Origin: Bacilli bacterium
Lineage (GTDB): Bacteria > Bacillota_I > Bacilli_A > ML615J-28 > CAG-698
Direction of reading: 5' to 3'
Length of the DNA: 9,121 nucleotides
Assembly: GCA_028691905.1 (NCBI GenBank)
Contig: JAQUYJ010000033.1
Coordinates: 1 to 9,121, forward strand
Within the stretch, counting starts at the first letter, position 1, and the number at the start of each line of letters is the position of its first letter. The notes under the pieces are model-generated. The model ran no database searches. It was not told the DNA's origin and saw only the letters and a list, made by a program, of their open reading frames with translations. Of the stretch, positions 1-6,430 are shown one piece after another. A program made the position numbers and the translations under genes.

Positions 1-506
1 TTGGTGCATTGGGTGGGTATGTCCTGCCTTGGCTTCGTTTAAGTGTCATCGGTGCCCTGACATATGAGTTGACTGCGGCGAGTACGGTTATGGAAGTCCT
101 TGGCTGGACAACGATTCAAACCGGTGGCCAATATGTTACAATTGCGCTTGTCATGACGCTTGGTATCATTGTTGGTATTGTCGCTGTTCCTTTTGTCTGC
201 AAACCAATTACAAAAAGAATGGAAAAAATGAAAATCAAAAACAGTGAATGGACGGAACTCTTTGTTTCTGCAATGTTTGTAGGAATGATCAGTGCTTTTT
301 TAGGGTTCATTTTTGCTGACGTGAAAAAAGGTCTTACCGGGTGGATTCCGGTATTCGTAATGGCAATATCATCGGTTACGATGATTATTGTCGGTGTTAT
401 TATCAAGAAAACGAAATGGAAGGCATTGGAAAACTATGCGATTCCAATCAGTATGGTTGTATCGATGATCTGTGCACTTCCAATTACGAATGCGATATTA
501 GGGTAG
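1..506 (+). CDS. DUF5058-like multi-pass membrane protein, C-terminal part (5' end outside window)
   Basis: The frame is open from the left edge (first full codon at base 3) to TAG at 504-506, so the gene is 5' truncated here; the TTG at 9 is an internal Leu codon. The visible 168 residues contain about four hydrophobic helices: near YVTIALVMTLGIIVGIVAV, LFVSAMFVGMISAFLGFIF, WIPVFVMAISSVTMIIVGVI and YAIPISMVVSMICALPI. A short basic stretch (KPITKRMEKMKIKN) lies between the first and second. The segment LPWLRLSVIGALTYEL, before the first helix, resembles the conserved core I associate with the DUF5058 family, integral membrane proteins of about 240 residues in Clostridia and relatives with no assigned function. 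The family call is from memory and moderately sure; the membrane protein call is firm. The next gene starts 9 nt later, so the two are probably translated from one mRNA and may form a complex. Confidence 0.65.
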   Translation, partial: GALGGYVLPWLRLSVIGALTYELTAASTVMEVLGWTTIQTGGQYVTIALVMTLGIIVGIVAVPFVCKPITKRMEKMKIKNSEWTELFVSAMFVGMISAFLGFIFADVKKGLTGWIPVFVMAISSVTMIIVGVIIKKTKWKALENYAIPISMVVSMICALPITNAILG

Positions 507-515
507 GTGAGAAAG

Positions 516-1220
516 ATGAAAAATAAAGGAAATTTTATTGAAGAAATTCATCGCTGGGGTAAGATTTGGGGCATTACTGCTGCCATTGCGATTACAGCTT
601 TTCCTTTTGCCCTAATGATTATTTACCAGGCTTTACCGGAATGGAAAGGTTTATTGGTGGGATTCACTTCCATTATTCCTCTGTTCTGGGCAGTTGGAAT
701 TATTGAAATCGCAACATATGTACCAATGATTGGGGCAGGAGCAAGTTACCTTTCCTTTGTTACCGGAAACATTACCAATCTCAAAGCACCTGCTGCCTTA
801 ACAGCTATGGAAAACGCACAGGTGAAAAGTGGAACAGAAGAAGGTGAAATCATTTCAACAATTGCAGTTGCAGTGTCCAGCATTGTTACTACCCTTATTC
901 TGGCAATCGGGGTGCTTCTTATCGTCCTGATTCGACCGGTTGGAGCATTCCTGCAAAGTGAAGCAATCCGCCCTGCTTTCGACAATGTTCTTCCTGCTCT
1001 GTTTGGGGGACTTGCTGTTGTATATGTTTCCAAAAACTGGAAAATAGCGATATTTCCTATCATCTTAATGTTGGTATTATTTATTTTTATTGATTTTCTT
1101 GATGCATCTAAAGTAGGAATCATGGTTCCGGTTGGTGCAATCGTCACCATCTTTGTTTCCAAATGGATGTATAAGAAGGGCTGGCTGACCGCAAAGAAAA
1201 GCAAAGGAGAAAATGAATAA
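516..1220 (+). CDS. Conserved multi-pass membrane protein, partner of the DUF5058-like protein
   Basis: A 234-residue integral membrane protein. I prefer ATG 516 over the in-frame GTG at 507 because AGGTGAG (505-511) sits at proper distance before the ATG and overlaps the GTG. Hydrophobic helices lie near residues 21-41, 47-69, 115-141, 155-169, 172-195 and 200-217. A conserved-looking loop, GAGASYLSFVTGNITNLKAP, and the acidic segment GTEEGEIIS lie between the second and third. The C-terminus is strongly basic (KWMYKKGWLTAKKSK), so probably cytoplasmic. I recall similar proteins being labelled small-conductance mechanosensitive channel, but no MscS-type pore helix or beta domain is visible, so I do not adopt that. 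The gene sits between the DUF5058-like gene and an M20 peptidase, whose start overlaps this stop by 1 nt. That suggests a two-component membrane transporter supplying or removing the peptidase substrate; this is inference. Confidence 0.75.
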   Translation: MKNKGNFIEEIHRWGKIWGITAAIAITAFPFALMIIYQALPEWKGLLVGFTSIIPLFWAVGIIEIATYVPMIGAGASYLSFVTGNITNLKAPAALTAMENAQVKSGTEEGEIISTIAVAVSSIVTTLILAIGVLLIVLIRPVGAFLQSEAIRPAFDNVLPALFGGLAVVYVSKNWKIAIFPIILMLVLFIFIDFLDASKVGIMVPVGAIVTIFVSKWMYKKGWLTAKKSKGENE

Positions 1221-2659
1221 TGGAATGGTTGATTGGAATTGGAATTCTGTTACTCATTTTTATAGGAATTATACTTGTCCGAACCTTTTTATTCCAACCT
1301 AAAAATGAGGAAACGGATTTTTCAGAAGATGTTGAATTTGATAAGAAAAGGGCAGTTGCAAACCTCCAGGCTTTGATTCAATGTAGAACCGTTTCCTATA
1401 AAAATAAACAGTTGGAAGATGAAGCGGAATTTCTGAGGTTGGAAGCAACACTAAAAAACATATTTCCTCTGGTTCACGAAAAAATGCAATGGATGAAACT
1501 GGGAGACCGCAGTTTATTGTATTTTTGGCCGGGAGTGGAGTCTACACAGGAACCTACTGTTTTGATGGCTCATTATGATGTGGTTCCGGTTCACGAAGCA
1601 TCGTGGCAGGAAGCACCATTTGCCGGTGTTATCAAGGATGGGTATCTGTGGGGACGGGGAACGCTTGATACAAAAATAACCCTTAATGGGGCATTGAGTG
1701 CGGCGGAACATTTATTGGAAAAAGGATATACCCCCCAAAAAGATATGTATTTTGCTTTTGCCGGCGATGAGGAAATTGCCGGTAAAGGGGCAGTTGTCAT
1801 CGTTGATTGGTTTGAAGAAAAGAAAATGAAGCCTTCTTTGGTAGTTGATGAAGGTGGTGCAGTTGTATCCAAGATATTTCCGGGCGTAGAAGAAGACTGT
1901 GCTTTGGTGGGAATCGCAGAAAAGGGAATGCTGGAACTCGAATTGGTGTTGGAATCCAGTGGAGGTCATGCTTCCTCCCCCAAGCCACATACTGTTGTCG
2001 GTGAACTCGCGCAAGCCTGTGTTAATGTTGAAAAAAATCCTTTTCCTAAAAATGTATCCCTTCCCGCCAAAAAAATGTTTGATGTTCTGGGAAGAAGATC
2101 CAATTTTATGTATCGGATGATTTTTGCCAATCAATGGTTGTTTGGTGGATTGCTGGATGCTATCTGTAAGAAGAATGGGGGAGAACTAAACGCATTAATG
2201 CGTACGACAATGGCTTTTACGCAAATGCAGGGCAGTGATGCCAACAATGTCATTCCACCCTATGCCACAATGGGTATTAATTCAAGAATCATGAATGGTG
2301 AAACCAGTGATGAGGTGGTTTCCTACTTGAAAAAAGTAATTGCCAATGATAAAATTCAGATTGTGAAAAAGAATGTTTTTGAACCATCCCGGATTTCTGA
2401 AGTGGATTGTCCAGGTTATGAAATCGTAAAAAAAGCGATTCAAGACACATGGAAAGGGGTATTGGTATCCCCCTATCTGATGATTGCCTGCAGTGATTCC
2501 CGTCATTATGGTCGGATAAGTCCCTATGTCTATCGCTTTTCAGCGATGAAACTTTCCTTGGAGGAGCGAAAAAGTATTCATGGCAACAATGAAAAAGTCC
2601 CGCTGGATACCATCCAACAGGCAGTGGCATTTTATATTCGTTTGATTCAAATGTGTTAA
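1220..2659 (+). CDS. M20-family metallopeptidase / N-acyl amino acid hydrolase-like, membrane-anchored
   Basis: A 479-residue dizinc hydrolase of the ArgE/DapE/carboxypeptidase M20 group, closest in layout to the CPS1/PM20D1 type. Visible motifs: H118-x-D120 in LMAHYDVVPV (first metal ligand), D150 in GRGTLDTK (bridging Asp), the E184-E185 pair in AGDEEIAG (general base and ligand), D210 in LVVDEGGA, H250 in SSGGHASSP (lid or dimer-domain His), and H454 in SIHGNNE (last ligand). All catalytic positions are intact. Residues 3-25 form one hydrophobic helix, probably an uncleaved anchor; Arg21 and Lys28 on its C-terminal side make a cytoplasmic catalytic domain plausible by the positive-inside rule. 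The start ATG overlaps the previous TAA (TAATG), with AAAGGAGA at 1203-1210 as ribosome binding site. Substrate is not readable from sequence; a di- or tripeptide or an N-acylated amino acid is likely. Two membrane genes precede it in the same operon. Confidence 0.93.
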   Translation: MEWLIGIGILLLIFIGIILVRTFLFQPKNEETDFSEDVEFDKKRAVANLQALIQCRTVSYKNKQLEDEAEFLRLEATLKNIFPLVHEKMQWMKLGDRSLLYFWPGVESTQEPTVLMAHYDVVPVHEASWQEAPFAGVIKDGYLWGRGTLDTKITLNGALSAAEHLLEKGYTPQKDMYFAFAGDEEIAGKGAVVIVDWFEEKKMKPSLVVDEGGAVVSKIFPGVEEDCALVGIAEKGMLELELVLESSGGHASSPKPHTVVGELAQACVNVEKNPFPKNVSLPAKKMFDVLGRRSNFMYRMIFANQWLFGGLLDAICKKNGGELNALMRTTMAFTQMQGSDANNVIPPYATMGINSRIMNGETSDEVVSYLKKVIANDKIQIVKKNVFEPSRISEVDCPGYEIVKKAIQDTWKGVLVSPYLMIACSDSRHYGRISPYVYRFSAMKLSLEERKSIHGNNEKVPLDTIQQAVAFYIRLIQMC

Positions 2660-2681
2660 CTCGCTAATCAGCGAGTTTTTT
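2658..2681 (+). terminator. Intrinsic terminator after the M20 peptidase operon
   Basis: An 8-bp perfect stem, AACTCGCT (2658-2665) with AGCGAGTT (2670-2677), has a 4-nt AATC loop and is followed by a T-run (2676-2681). The stem begins inside the TAA stop codon of the peptidase gene. It ends the upstream operon, and its tail runs into the promoter of the ArsR gene. Confidence 0.9.
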
Positions 2682-2682
2682 C

Positions 2683-2710
2683 TTGCTTTTATAAAAATTC
2701 ATGTTATAAT
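2683..2710 (+). promoter_or_regulatory. Extended -10 promoter of the ArsR/permease/thioredoxin operon
   Basis: A perfect TATAAT at 2705-2710 is preceded by TG at 2702-2703, giving TGtTATAAT. The -35 is poor: TTGCTT at 2683-2688 with a 16-nt spacer keeps only the TTG. The extended -10 probably compensates. The -35 position falls directly behind the T-run of the preceding terminator. Confidence 0.75.
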
Positions 2711-2728
2711 ATAGATATCTGTCTATAT
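2709..2728 (+). promoter_or_regulatory. Palindromic operator, probable ArsR binding site
   Basis: ATATAGA at 2709-2715 and TCTATAT at 2722-2728 form a perfect 7-bp inverted repeat with a 6-nt spacer. It overlaps the end of the -10 box and covers the expected transcription start, where a repressor would block initiation. Size and symmetry fit ArsR/SmtB operators. The gene just downstream encodes such a repressor, so autoregulation is the simple reading. Confidence 0.7.
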
Positions 2729-2733
2729 AGAAA

Positions 2734-2745
2734 TTTATCGATAAA
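2734..2745. repeat. 12-bp perfect palindrome in the ArsR leader
   Basis: TTTATCGATAAA is perfectly self-complementary and ends at the edge of the ribosome binding site AAAGGTGG (2743-2750). It is distinct from the operator at 2709-2728. It could be a second repressor contact or a small RNA stem near the ribosome binding site; with no loop, a DNA site is more natural. It may also be chance in AT-rich sequence. Confidence 0.35.
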
Positions 2746-2757
2746 GGTGGTAAATAA

Positions 2758-3051
2758 ATGGAAAAAAAGATGGCAATGGTATTTCATGCATTAGGGGATG
2801 AAAATCGGCTTCAGATTATTCAATTGTTATTACAGGGGGAAACCTGTGGCTGTACGATGATTCATAAACTTTCAATTACGCAGCCAACCCTGTCCTATCA
2901 TTTAAAAACCCTTGCAGATGCCAATATAATAACTGCACACCGCAAAGGGAATTGGAAGAACTATCATATTAATAAGGAAATGGCAAAAGAAATAATATCG
3001 TATTTAGAAAAAATGCAAATTTCAAATCAAAGTATGGAGTGTAAGATGTAA
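2758..3051 (+). CDS. ArsR/SmtB-family metalloregulator
   Basis: A 97-residue winged-helix repressor, normal length for the family. The N-terminal part, FHALGDENRLQIIQLLLQGE (residues 9-28), is the typical ArsR start. It is followed by C30-x-C32 in ETCGC, the alpha-3 position of the ELCVC metalloid-sensing motif of ArsR. The recognition helix is TQPTLSYHLKTLADANII (41-58), and the wing is around HRKGNWKNYHI (61-71). A further Cys95 near the C-terminus could be a third thiol ligand. Family knowledge: trivalent arsenic or antimony binding to these cysteines releases the repressor from DNA. The start ATG has AGGTGG 7 nt upstream. The stop overlaps the permease start by 1 nt (TAATG), so regulator and permease are translationally coupled. 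Inducer identity is inferred; another soft metal is possible. Confidence 0.93.
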   Translation: MEKKMAMVFHALGDENRLQIIQLLLQGETCGCTMIHKLSITQPTLSYHLKTLADANIITAHRKGNWKNYHINKEMAKEIISYLEKMQISNQSMECKM

Positions 3052-4055
3052 TGACTTGGTTAAATGATCAGTTATTGAAAATGAAATGGCTGGAAGAAGG
3101 AATTGGCTGGCTTATCACCCGTATTTTTAATTTGAATACCGAAAATCCGGTATACAGTGTGATTGTGTTTTTCTTTTATGATGTAATAAAAATTTTTATT
3201 TTGTTAAGCATTCTTATTTTTATTACAGCTTGGATTCAAACATACTTTACTCCGGAAAAAACAAAAGAAGCATTGGGAAAATGGAAAGGGTGGAAAGGTA
3301 ACTTGCTGGGTGCGATTTTGGGTACACTTACACCATTTTGTTCCTGCTCATCGATACCGATTTTTATCGGTTTCACCAACGCCGGACTTCCGATTGGAGT
3401 GACATTCAGTTTTTTAATTTCCTCGCCACTCGTCGATTTGGCTTCCATCGTTTTACTGGCAAGTGTGTTTAACTGGAAAATTGCACTGGCCTATGTGGTT
3501 GTTGGAATATTGCTGGCTACAATTGGGGGTTCCCTCATTCAGGCATTGAAATTAGAAAAATATGTTGAACCTTTTGTATTTCAAAAACCTGCTTTTGATT
3601 TGGAGACCGTTGAAGAGGAAAAATTGACTTTCAGACGAAGAGCTCAACTAGCAGGGCAACAGGTAAAAGAAATTATTAAAAGGGTTTGGATTTATGTTTT
3701 GGTGGGAGTCGGAATTGGGGCCATCATTCATGGCATCATTCCTCAGGAGTGGATTGAGGTAGTTCTTGGCAGTAAAAATCCATTTTCTGTAATTTTGGCT
3801 ACCATTCTTGGAATACCAATGTATGCTGATATTTTCGGAACACTGCCGATTGCAGAAGCATTGGTTGGTAAAGGCGTTGGAATCGGAACAGTACTTGCTT
3901 TTATGATGGCTGTAACTGCTCTTTCTCTTCCTTCGCTTATATTATTAAAGCGGGTAGTTAAAACAAAATTGCTGATTATTTTTGTTGGAATTGTCAGTGT
4001 TGGTATTATTATTATGGGATATGTTTTTAATTGGTTCAGTTATTTATTCATATAA
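3051..4055 (+). CDS. DUF318/ArsP-type permease (UPF0718), probable metalloid or organoarsenical efflux
   Basis: A 334-residue inner-membrane permease with about eight to ten hydrophobic segments in two halves, separated by a charged cytoplasmic loop (about 167-210). Family signatures: TPFCSCSSIPIFIGF (94-108) with Cys97 and Cys99, LISSPLVDLAS (122-132), and in the second half GIPMYADIFGTLPIAEAL (254-271) and LSLPSLILLKRVV (291-303). Characterised members of the wider family (ArsP, and permeases encoded beside TM0996/MTH895-type thioredoxins) export trivalent organoarsenicals or arsenite and bind substrate through conserved cysteines. Here the permease lies between an ArsR repressor with a thiol sensor and a small dithiol protein, which supports a metalloid role. 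The start overlaps the arsR stop; a modest GGAG at 3036-3039 lies 11 nt upstream, so coupling to arsR translation probably matters. Exact substrate is not determinable from sequence. Confidence 0.9.
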   Translation: MTWLNDQLLKMKWLEEGIGWLITRIFNLNTENPVYSVIVFFFYDVIKIFILLSILIFITAWIQTYFTPEKTKEALGKWKGWKGNLLGAILGTLTPFCSCSSIPIFIGFTNAGLPIGVTFSFLISSPLVDLASIVLLASVFNWKIALAYVVVGILLATIGGSLIQALKLEKYVEPFVFQKPAFDLETVEEEKLTFRRRAQLAGQQVKEIIKRVWIYVLVGVGIGAIIHGIIPQEWIEVVLGSKNPFSVILATILGIPMYADIFGTLPIAEALVGKGVGIGTVLAFMMAVTALSLPSLILLKRVVKTKLLIIFVGIVSVGIIIMGYVFNWFSYLFI

Positions 4056-4066
4056 AGGAGGAAAAA

Positions 4067-4297
4067 ATGAATATTAAGGTATTGGGATCGGGTTGTGCCA
4101 ATTGCAAGAAGCTTTTGGAAAATGTGAAGGAAGCAGTACAAAGCCTGCAAAAAGATGCAACTGTTGATTATATTCAGGACTGGAAAGAAATTGCTACGTA
4201 TGGATTACTGCGAACTCCGGGATTGATTGTCGACCAAAAAATTGTATCGTATGGACGTGTTCCAACGGTTGAAGAAATTAAGAATTGGATAAAATAA
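4067..4297 (+). CDS. Small thioredoxin-fold redox protein (TM0996/MTH895 type)
   Basis: A 76-residue cytoplasmic protein with the active site C10-A-N-C13 after a first strand (MNIKVLGSG) and a likely cis-proline at P51 (LLRTPGLIVD). This is the minimal thioredoxin/glutaredoxin-like fold of the TM0996/MTH895 family. The frame stays open back to TTG 4031, but the real start is ATG 4067: AAAGGAGG (4054-4061) stands 5 nt before it, and the longer version would overlap the permease and add non-homologous residues before the strand. Together with the ArsR and permease genes it forms a three-gene operon also seen in other bacteria and archaea. The dithiol could reduce or present arsenic species to the permease or keep its cysteines reduced; that is inference. 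A terminator follows immediately. Confidence 0.9.
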   Translation: MNIKVLGSGCANCKKLLENVKEAVQSLQKDATVDYIQDWKEIATYGLLRTPGLIVDQKIVSYGRVPTVEEIKNWIK

Positions 4298-4320
4298 AAA
4301 CGCGGATTTCCGCGTTTTTT
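4296..4320. terminator. Bidirectional terminator between thioredoxin gene and hppA
   Basis: CGCGG (4301-4305) pairs with CCGCG (4310-4314) around an ATTT loop, flanked by five A (4296-4300) and six T (4315-4320). The A/T flanks give a U-tract on either strand, so the one hairpin can end both the plus-strand metalloid operon and the converging hppA transcript, whose stop codon lies 6 bases away. Confidence 0.9.
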
Positions 4321-4325
4321 ACTTT

Positions 4326-6404
4326 TTAGAAGAAATTACCGAACAAACTGCCGATGGTTGCAATAGCCGGTCCAATTACAAGGGAAATAATTGCCATTAA
4401 TTTAATGAGAATATCCATTGCCGGTCCAGCTGTATCTTTAAAGGGATCACCAACCGTATCACCGGTAACTGCTGCTTTATGAGCTTCCGATCCTTTACCA
4501 CCGAGGTTTCCTTCTTCAATGTACTTTTTCGCATTGTCCCATGCTCCTCCGGCGTTTGCCATGAAGATGGCCATCATCGATCCGGAAGCCAGACTGCCTA
4601 CCAGTAATCCACCCAGTGCTGCTGCACCAAGACCAAAGCCTATAACAAAGGGTGAAAGAACAGCAATCATTCCCGGAACAATCATTTCTTTTAAAGCGGC
4701 ACTTGTTGAAATGTCAACACATTTCGCATAGTCAGGAATAGAAGTCCCCGCCATTATACCGGGATCAGCTGCAAACTGACGTCTTACTTCTTCAATCATC
4801 TTATTGGCTGCTTTTCCAACCGAGTTGATCGTTAAGGAAGTAAACAAGAACGGTAACATTGCTCCAAGGAGCATTCCCATTATTACAACAGGTTGCAATA
4901 CGTTGATTGCTTCATCCAGACCGGATGCATGAGCAAAGGACATGAAGAGCGCCAGACTGGTGAGGGTTGCAGAACCAATGCAGAAACCCTTTCCGATTGC
5001 TGCAGTTGTATTTCCGACTGAATCCAGTTTATCTGTTATTTTTCGAACATGTTTATCTAATTTAGCCATTTCCGCAATACCACCGGCATTGTCAGAGATG
5101 GGACCATAGGCATCAACTGAAACCGTTACTCCAACAGTGGAAAGCATTCCGACAGCAGCTAGGGCTATCCCATATACACCGTTTAGTAAAAAGGCAATAC
5201 CGATTCCACCGGCAAGGACAATCATTGTAAGAGCGGTTGAGCGCATTCCGACTGCATAACCGGCAATAACATTTGTTGCATGACCGGTTTTTGACTGTTC
5301 TGCTACTTTTTTTACGTGGGGTGATTCATTGGAAGTATACATTTCCGCAATCATGCCGAGGAGTATACCAACTACCAATCCGGTAACGATTGTGAAGAAA
5401 GGTCGGAATGTATCAAGAATTACTTTACTGAGAACAAGGGAAGCAACAGCAACAATTGCAGCAGCAACATAAGTAGCAATACTTAATGTCCGTTGGGGAT
5501 TATGCCATTCACGGATGCGGATAAACATGACACTGAGAATAGCGGCCAGTACACCGGCACCGGCAACCAACAAAGGATATAATACGGCAGAAGTTATATC
5601 AAAAGTAAGAGTAGTGAAAGTTGCAAGCGTAACAGCAGAAATCAATGATCCTGCATAGGATTCCAGCAAGTCGGATCCCATACCGGCAATATCACCGACA
5701 TTGTCGCCGACATTATCAGCGATTACTGCAGGATTTCTTGGATCGTCTTCCGGGATTCCGGCTTCCACTTTTCCAACCAAATCGGCACCGACGTCAGCAG
5801 CTTTGGTATAGATACCGCCACCAACACGGGCAAACAGGGCAACTAAAGAAGCACCCAAACCATAACCGGCAACCACCTGCCCGGCTGTAACCAAACTTCC
5901 GGTAATCGAATAAAAAACAAGAAGAAGGGCAGTCAAGCCAAGAAGCGAAAGACCAACAACACTTAAGCCTAAGACAGATCCGCCACTGAAGGCAGTCTTT
6001 AAGGCTTTGCTCATGCCGCTGGTATTGGCAGCAGAAGCTGTTAATGCATTGGCTTTTGTTCCGGCAGCCATTCCGGCGATTCCGGCTAGCCCTGAAAACA
6101 AAGCTCCGACAGTAAAACAGATAGCGGATTGCCATCCCACACCTTCAGCTGCTTCCAAAGCAGGTATGAAGCCAAGCAGAGCAAGAACGGTTCCTACCCC
6201 GAGAGCGAAAATAGCGATAATTTTATATTCCCGTTTTAAAAAAGTGGTCGTTCCTATTTTGATATAAGAAGAAATTTCTTCGATGCGGTTGTGATTGACA
6301 CTCATTTTCTTTAATCGTATTAATAAAGACATTGCATAGATCAGAGCAAGTAAGGTTGCTCCTATAATTAAGATTAATAAAAGGGTAGCAGTGGGTTGAT
6401 TCAT
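4326..6404 (-). CDS. hppA: K+-dependent membrane-bound ion-translocating pyrophosphatase
   Basis: A 692-residue integral membrane protein (about 16 helices expected) that couples hydrolysis of pyrophosphate to outward pumping of H+ or Na+. Signatures: KAADVGADLVGKVE (201-214), the substrate and Mg-binding segment DNVGDNVGD (230-238), DAYGPISDNAGGIAEM (431-446), AWDNAKK (621-627) and GDTVGDPFKDTAGP (648-661). In GNTTAAIGKG (464-473), Ala468 and Gly471 occupy the positions that are Lys and Thr in K+-independent enzymes, so this is the K+-dependent type. I cannot decide H+ versus Na+ from inspection. Length and motifs are complete. ATG at 6404 has AGGAGG (complement of 6412-6417) 7 nt upstream. 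The amidohydrolase gene ends 26 nt upstream with no terminator between, so hppA is probably the second gene of that transcript. The role would be energy conservation from biosynthetic pyrophosphate. Confidence 0.97.
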   Translation of the reverse strand: MNQPTATLLLILIIGATLLALIYAMSLLIRLKKMSVNHNRIEEISSYIKIGTTTFLKREYKIIAIFALGVGTVLALLGFIPALEAAEGVGWQSAICFTVGALFSGLAGIAGMAAGTKANALTASAANTSGMSKALKTAFSGGSVLGLSVVGLSLLGLTALLLVFYSITGSLVTAGQVVAGYGLGASLVALFARVGGGIYTKAADVGADLVGKVEAGIPEDDPRNPAVIADNVGDNVGDIAGMGSDLLESYAGSLISAVTLATFTTLTFDITSAVLYPLLVAGAGVLAAILSVMFIRIREWHNPQRTLSIATYVAAAIVAVASLVLSKVILDTFRPFFTIVTGLVVGILLGMIAEMYTSNESPHVKKVAEQSKTGHATNVIAGYAVGMRSTALTMIVLAGGIGIAFLLNGVYGIALAAVGMLSTVGVTVSVDAYGPISDNAGGIAEMAKLDKHVRKITDKLDSVGNTTAAIGKGFCIGSATLTSLALFMSFAHASGLDEAINVLQPVVIMGMLLGAMLPFLFTSLTINSVGKAANKMIEEVRRQFAADPGIMAGTSIPDYAKCVDISTSAALKEMIVPGMIAVLSPFVIGFGLGAAALGGLLVGSLASGSMMAIFMANAGGAWDNAKKYIEEGNLGGKGSEAHKAAVTGDTVGDPFKDTAGPAMDILIKLMAIISLVIGPAIATIGSLFGNFF

Positions 6405-6430
6405 TTGTATTCCTCCTATAATGAATGATT

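Noticed and set aside
746..1204. Minus-strand open frame opposite the second membrane gene
   Set aside because: Shadow of the plus-strand coding frame; composition is unlike a real protein and there is no ribosome binding site.
516..1220. Calling the second membrane protein a small-conductance mechanosensitive channel
   Set aside because: No MscS pore helix or beta domain is visible; the label seems to be inherited annotation.
4031..4066. Longer thioredoxin-like start at TTG 4031
   Set aside because: It would overlap the permease by 25 nt and lacks a ribosome binding site. ATG 4067 has AAAGGAGG at ideal distance and begins directly with the first strand of the fold.
5794..6135. Second minus-strand frame inside hppA
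   Set aside because: Alternate-frame shadow of hppA, rich in Cys, Arg and Trp, as expected from a shifted reading of Gly/Ala codons.
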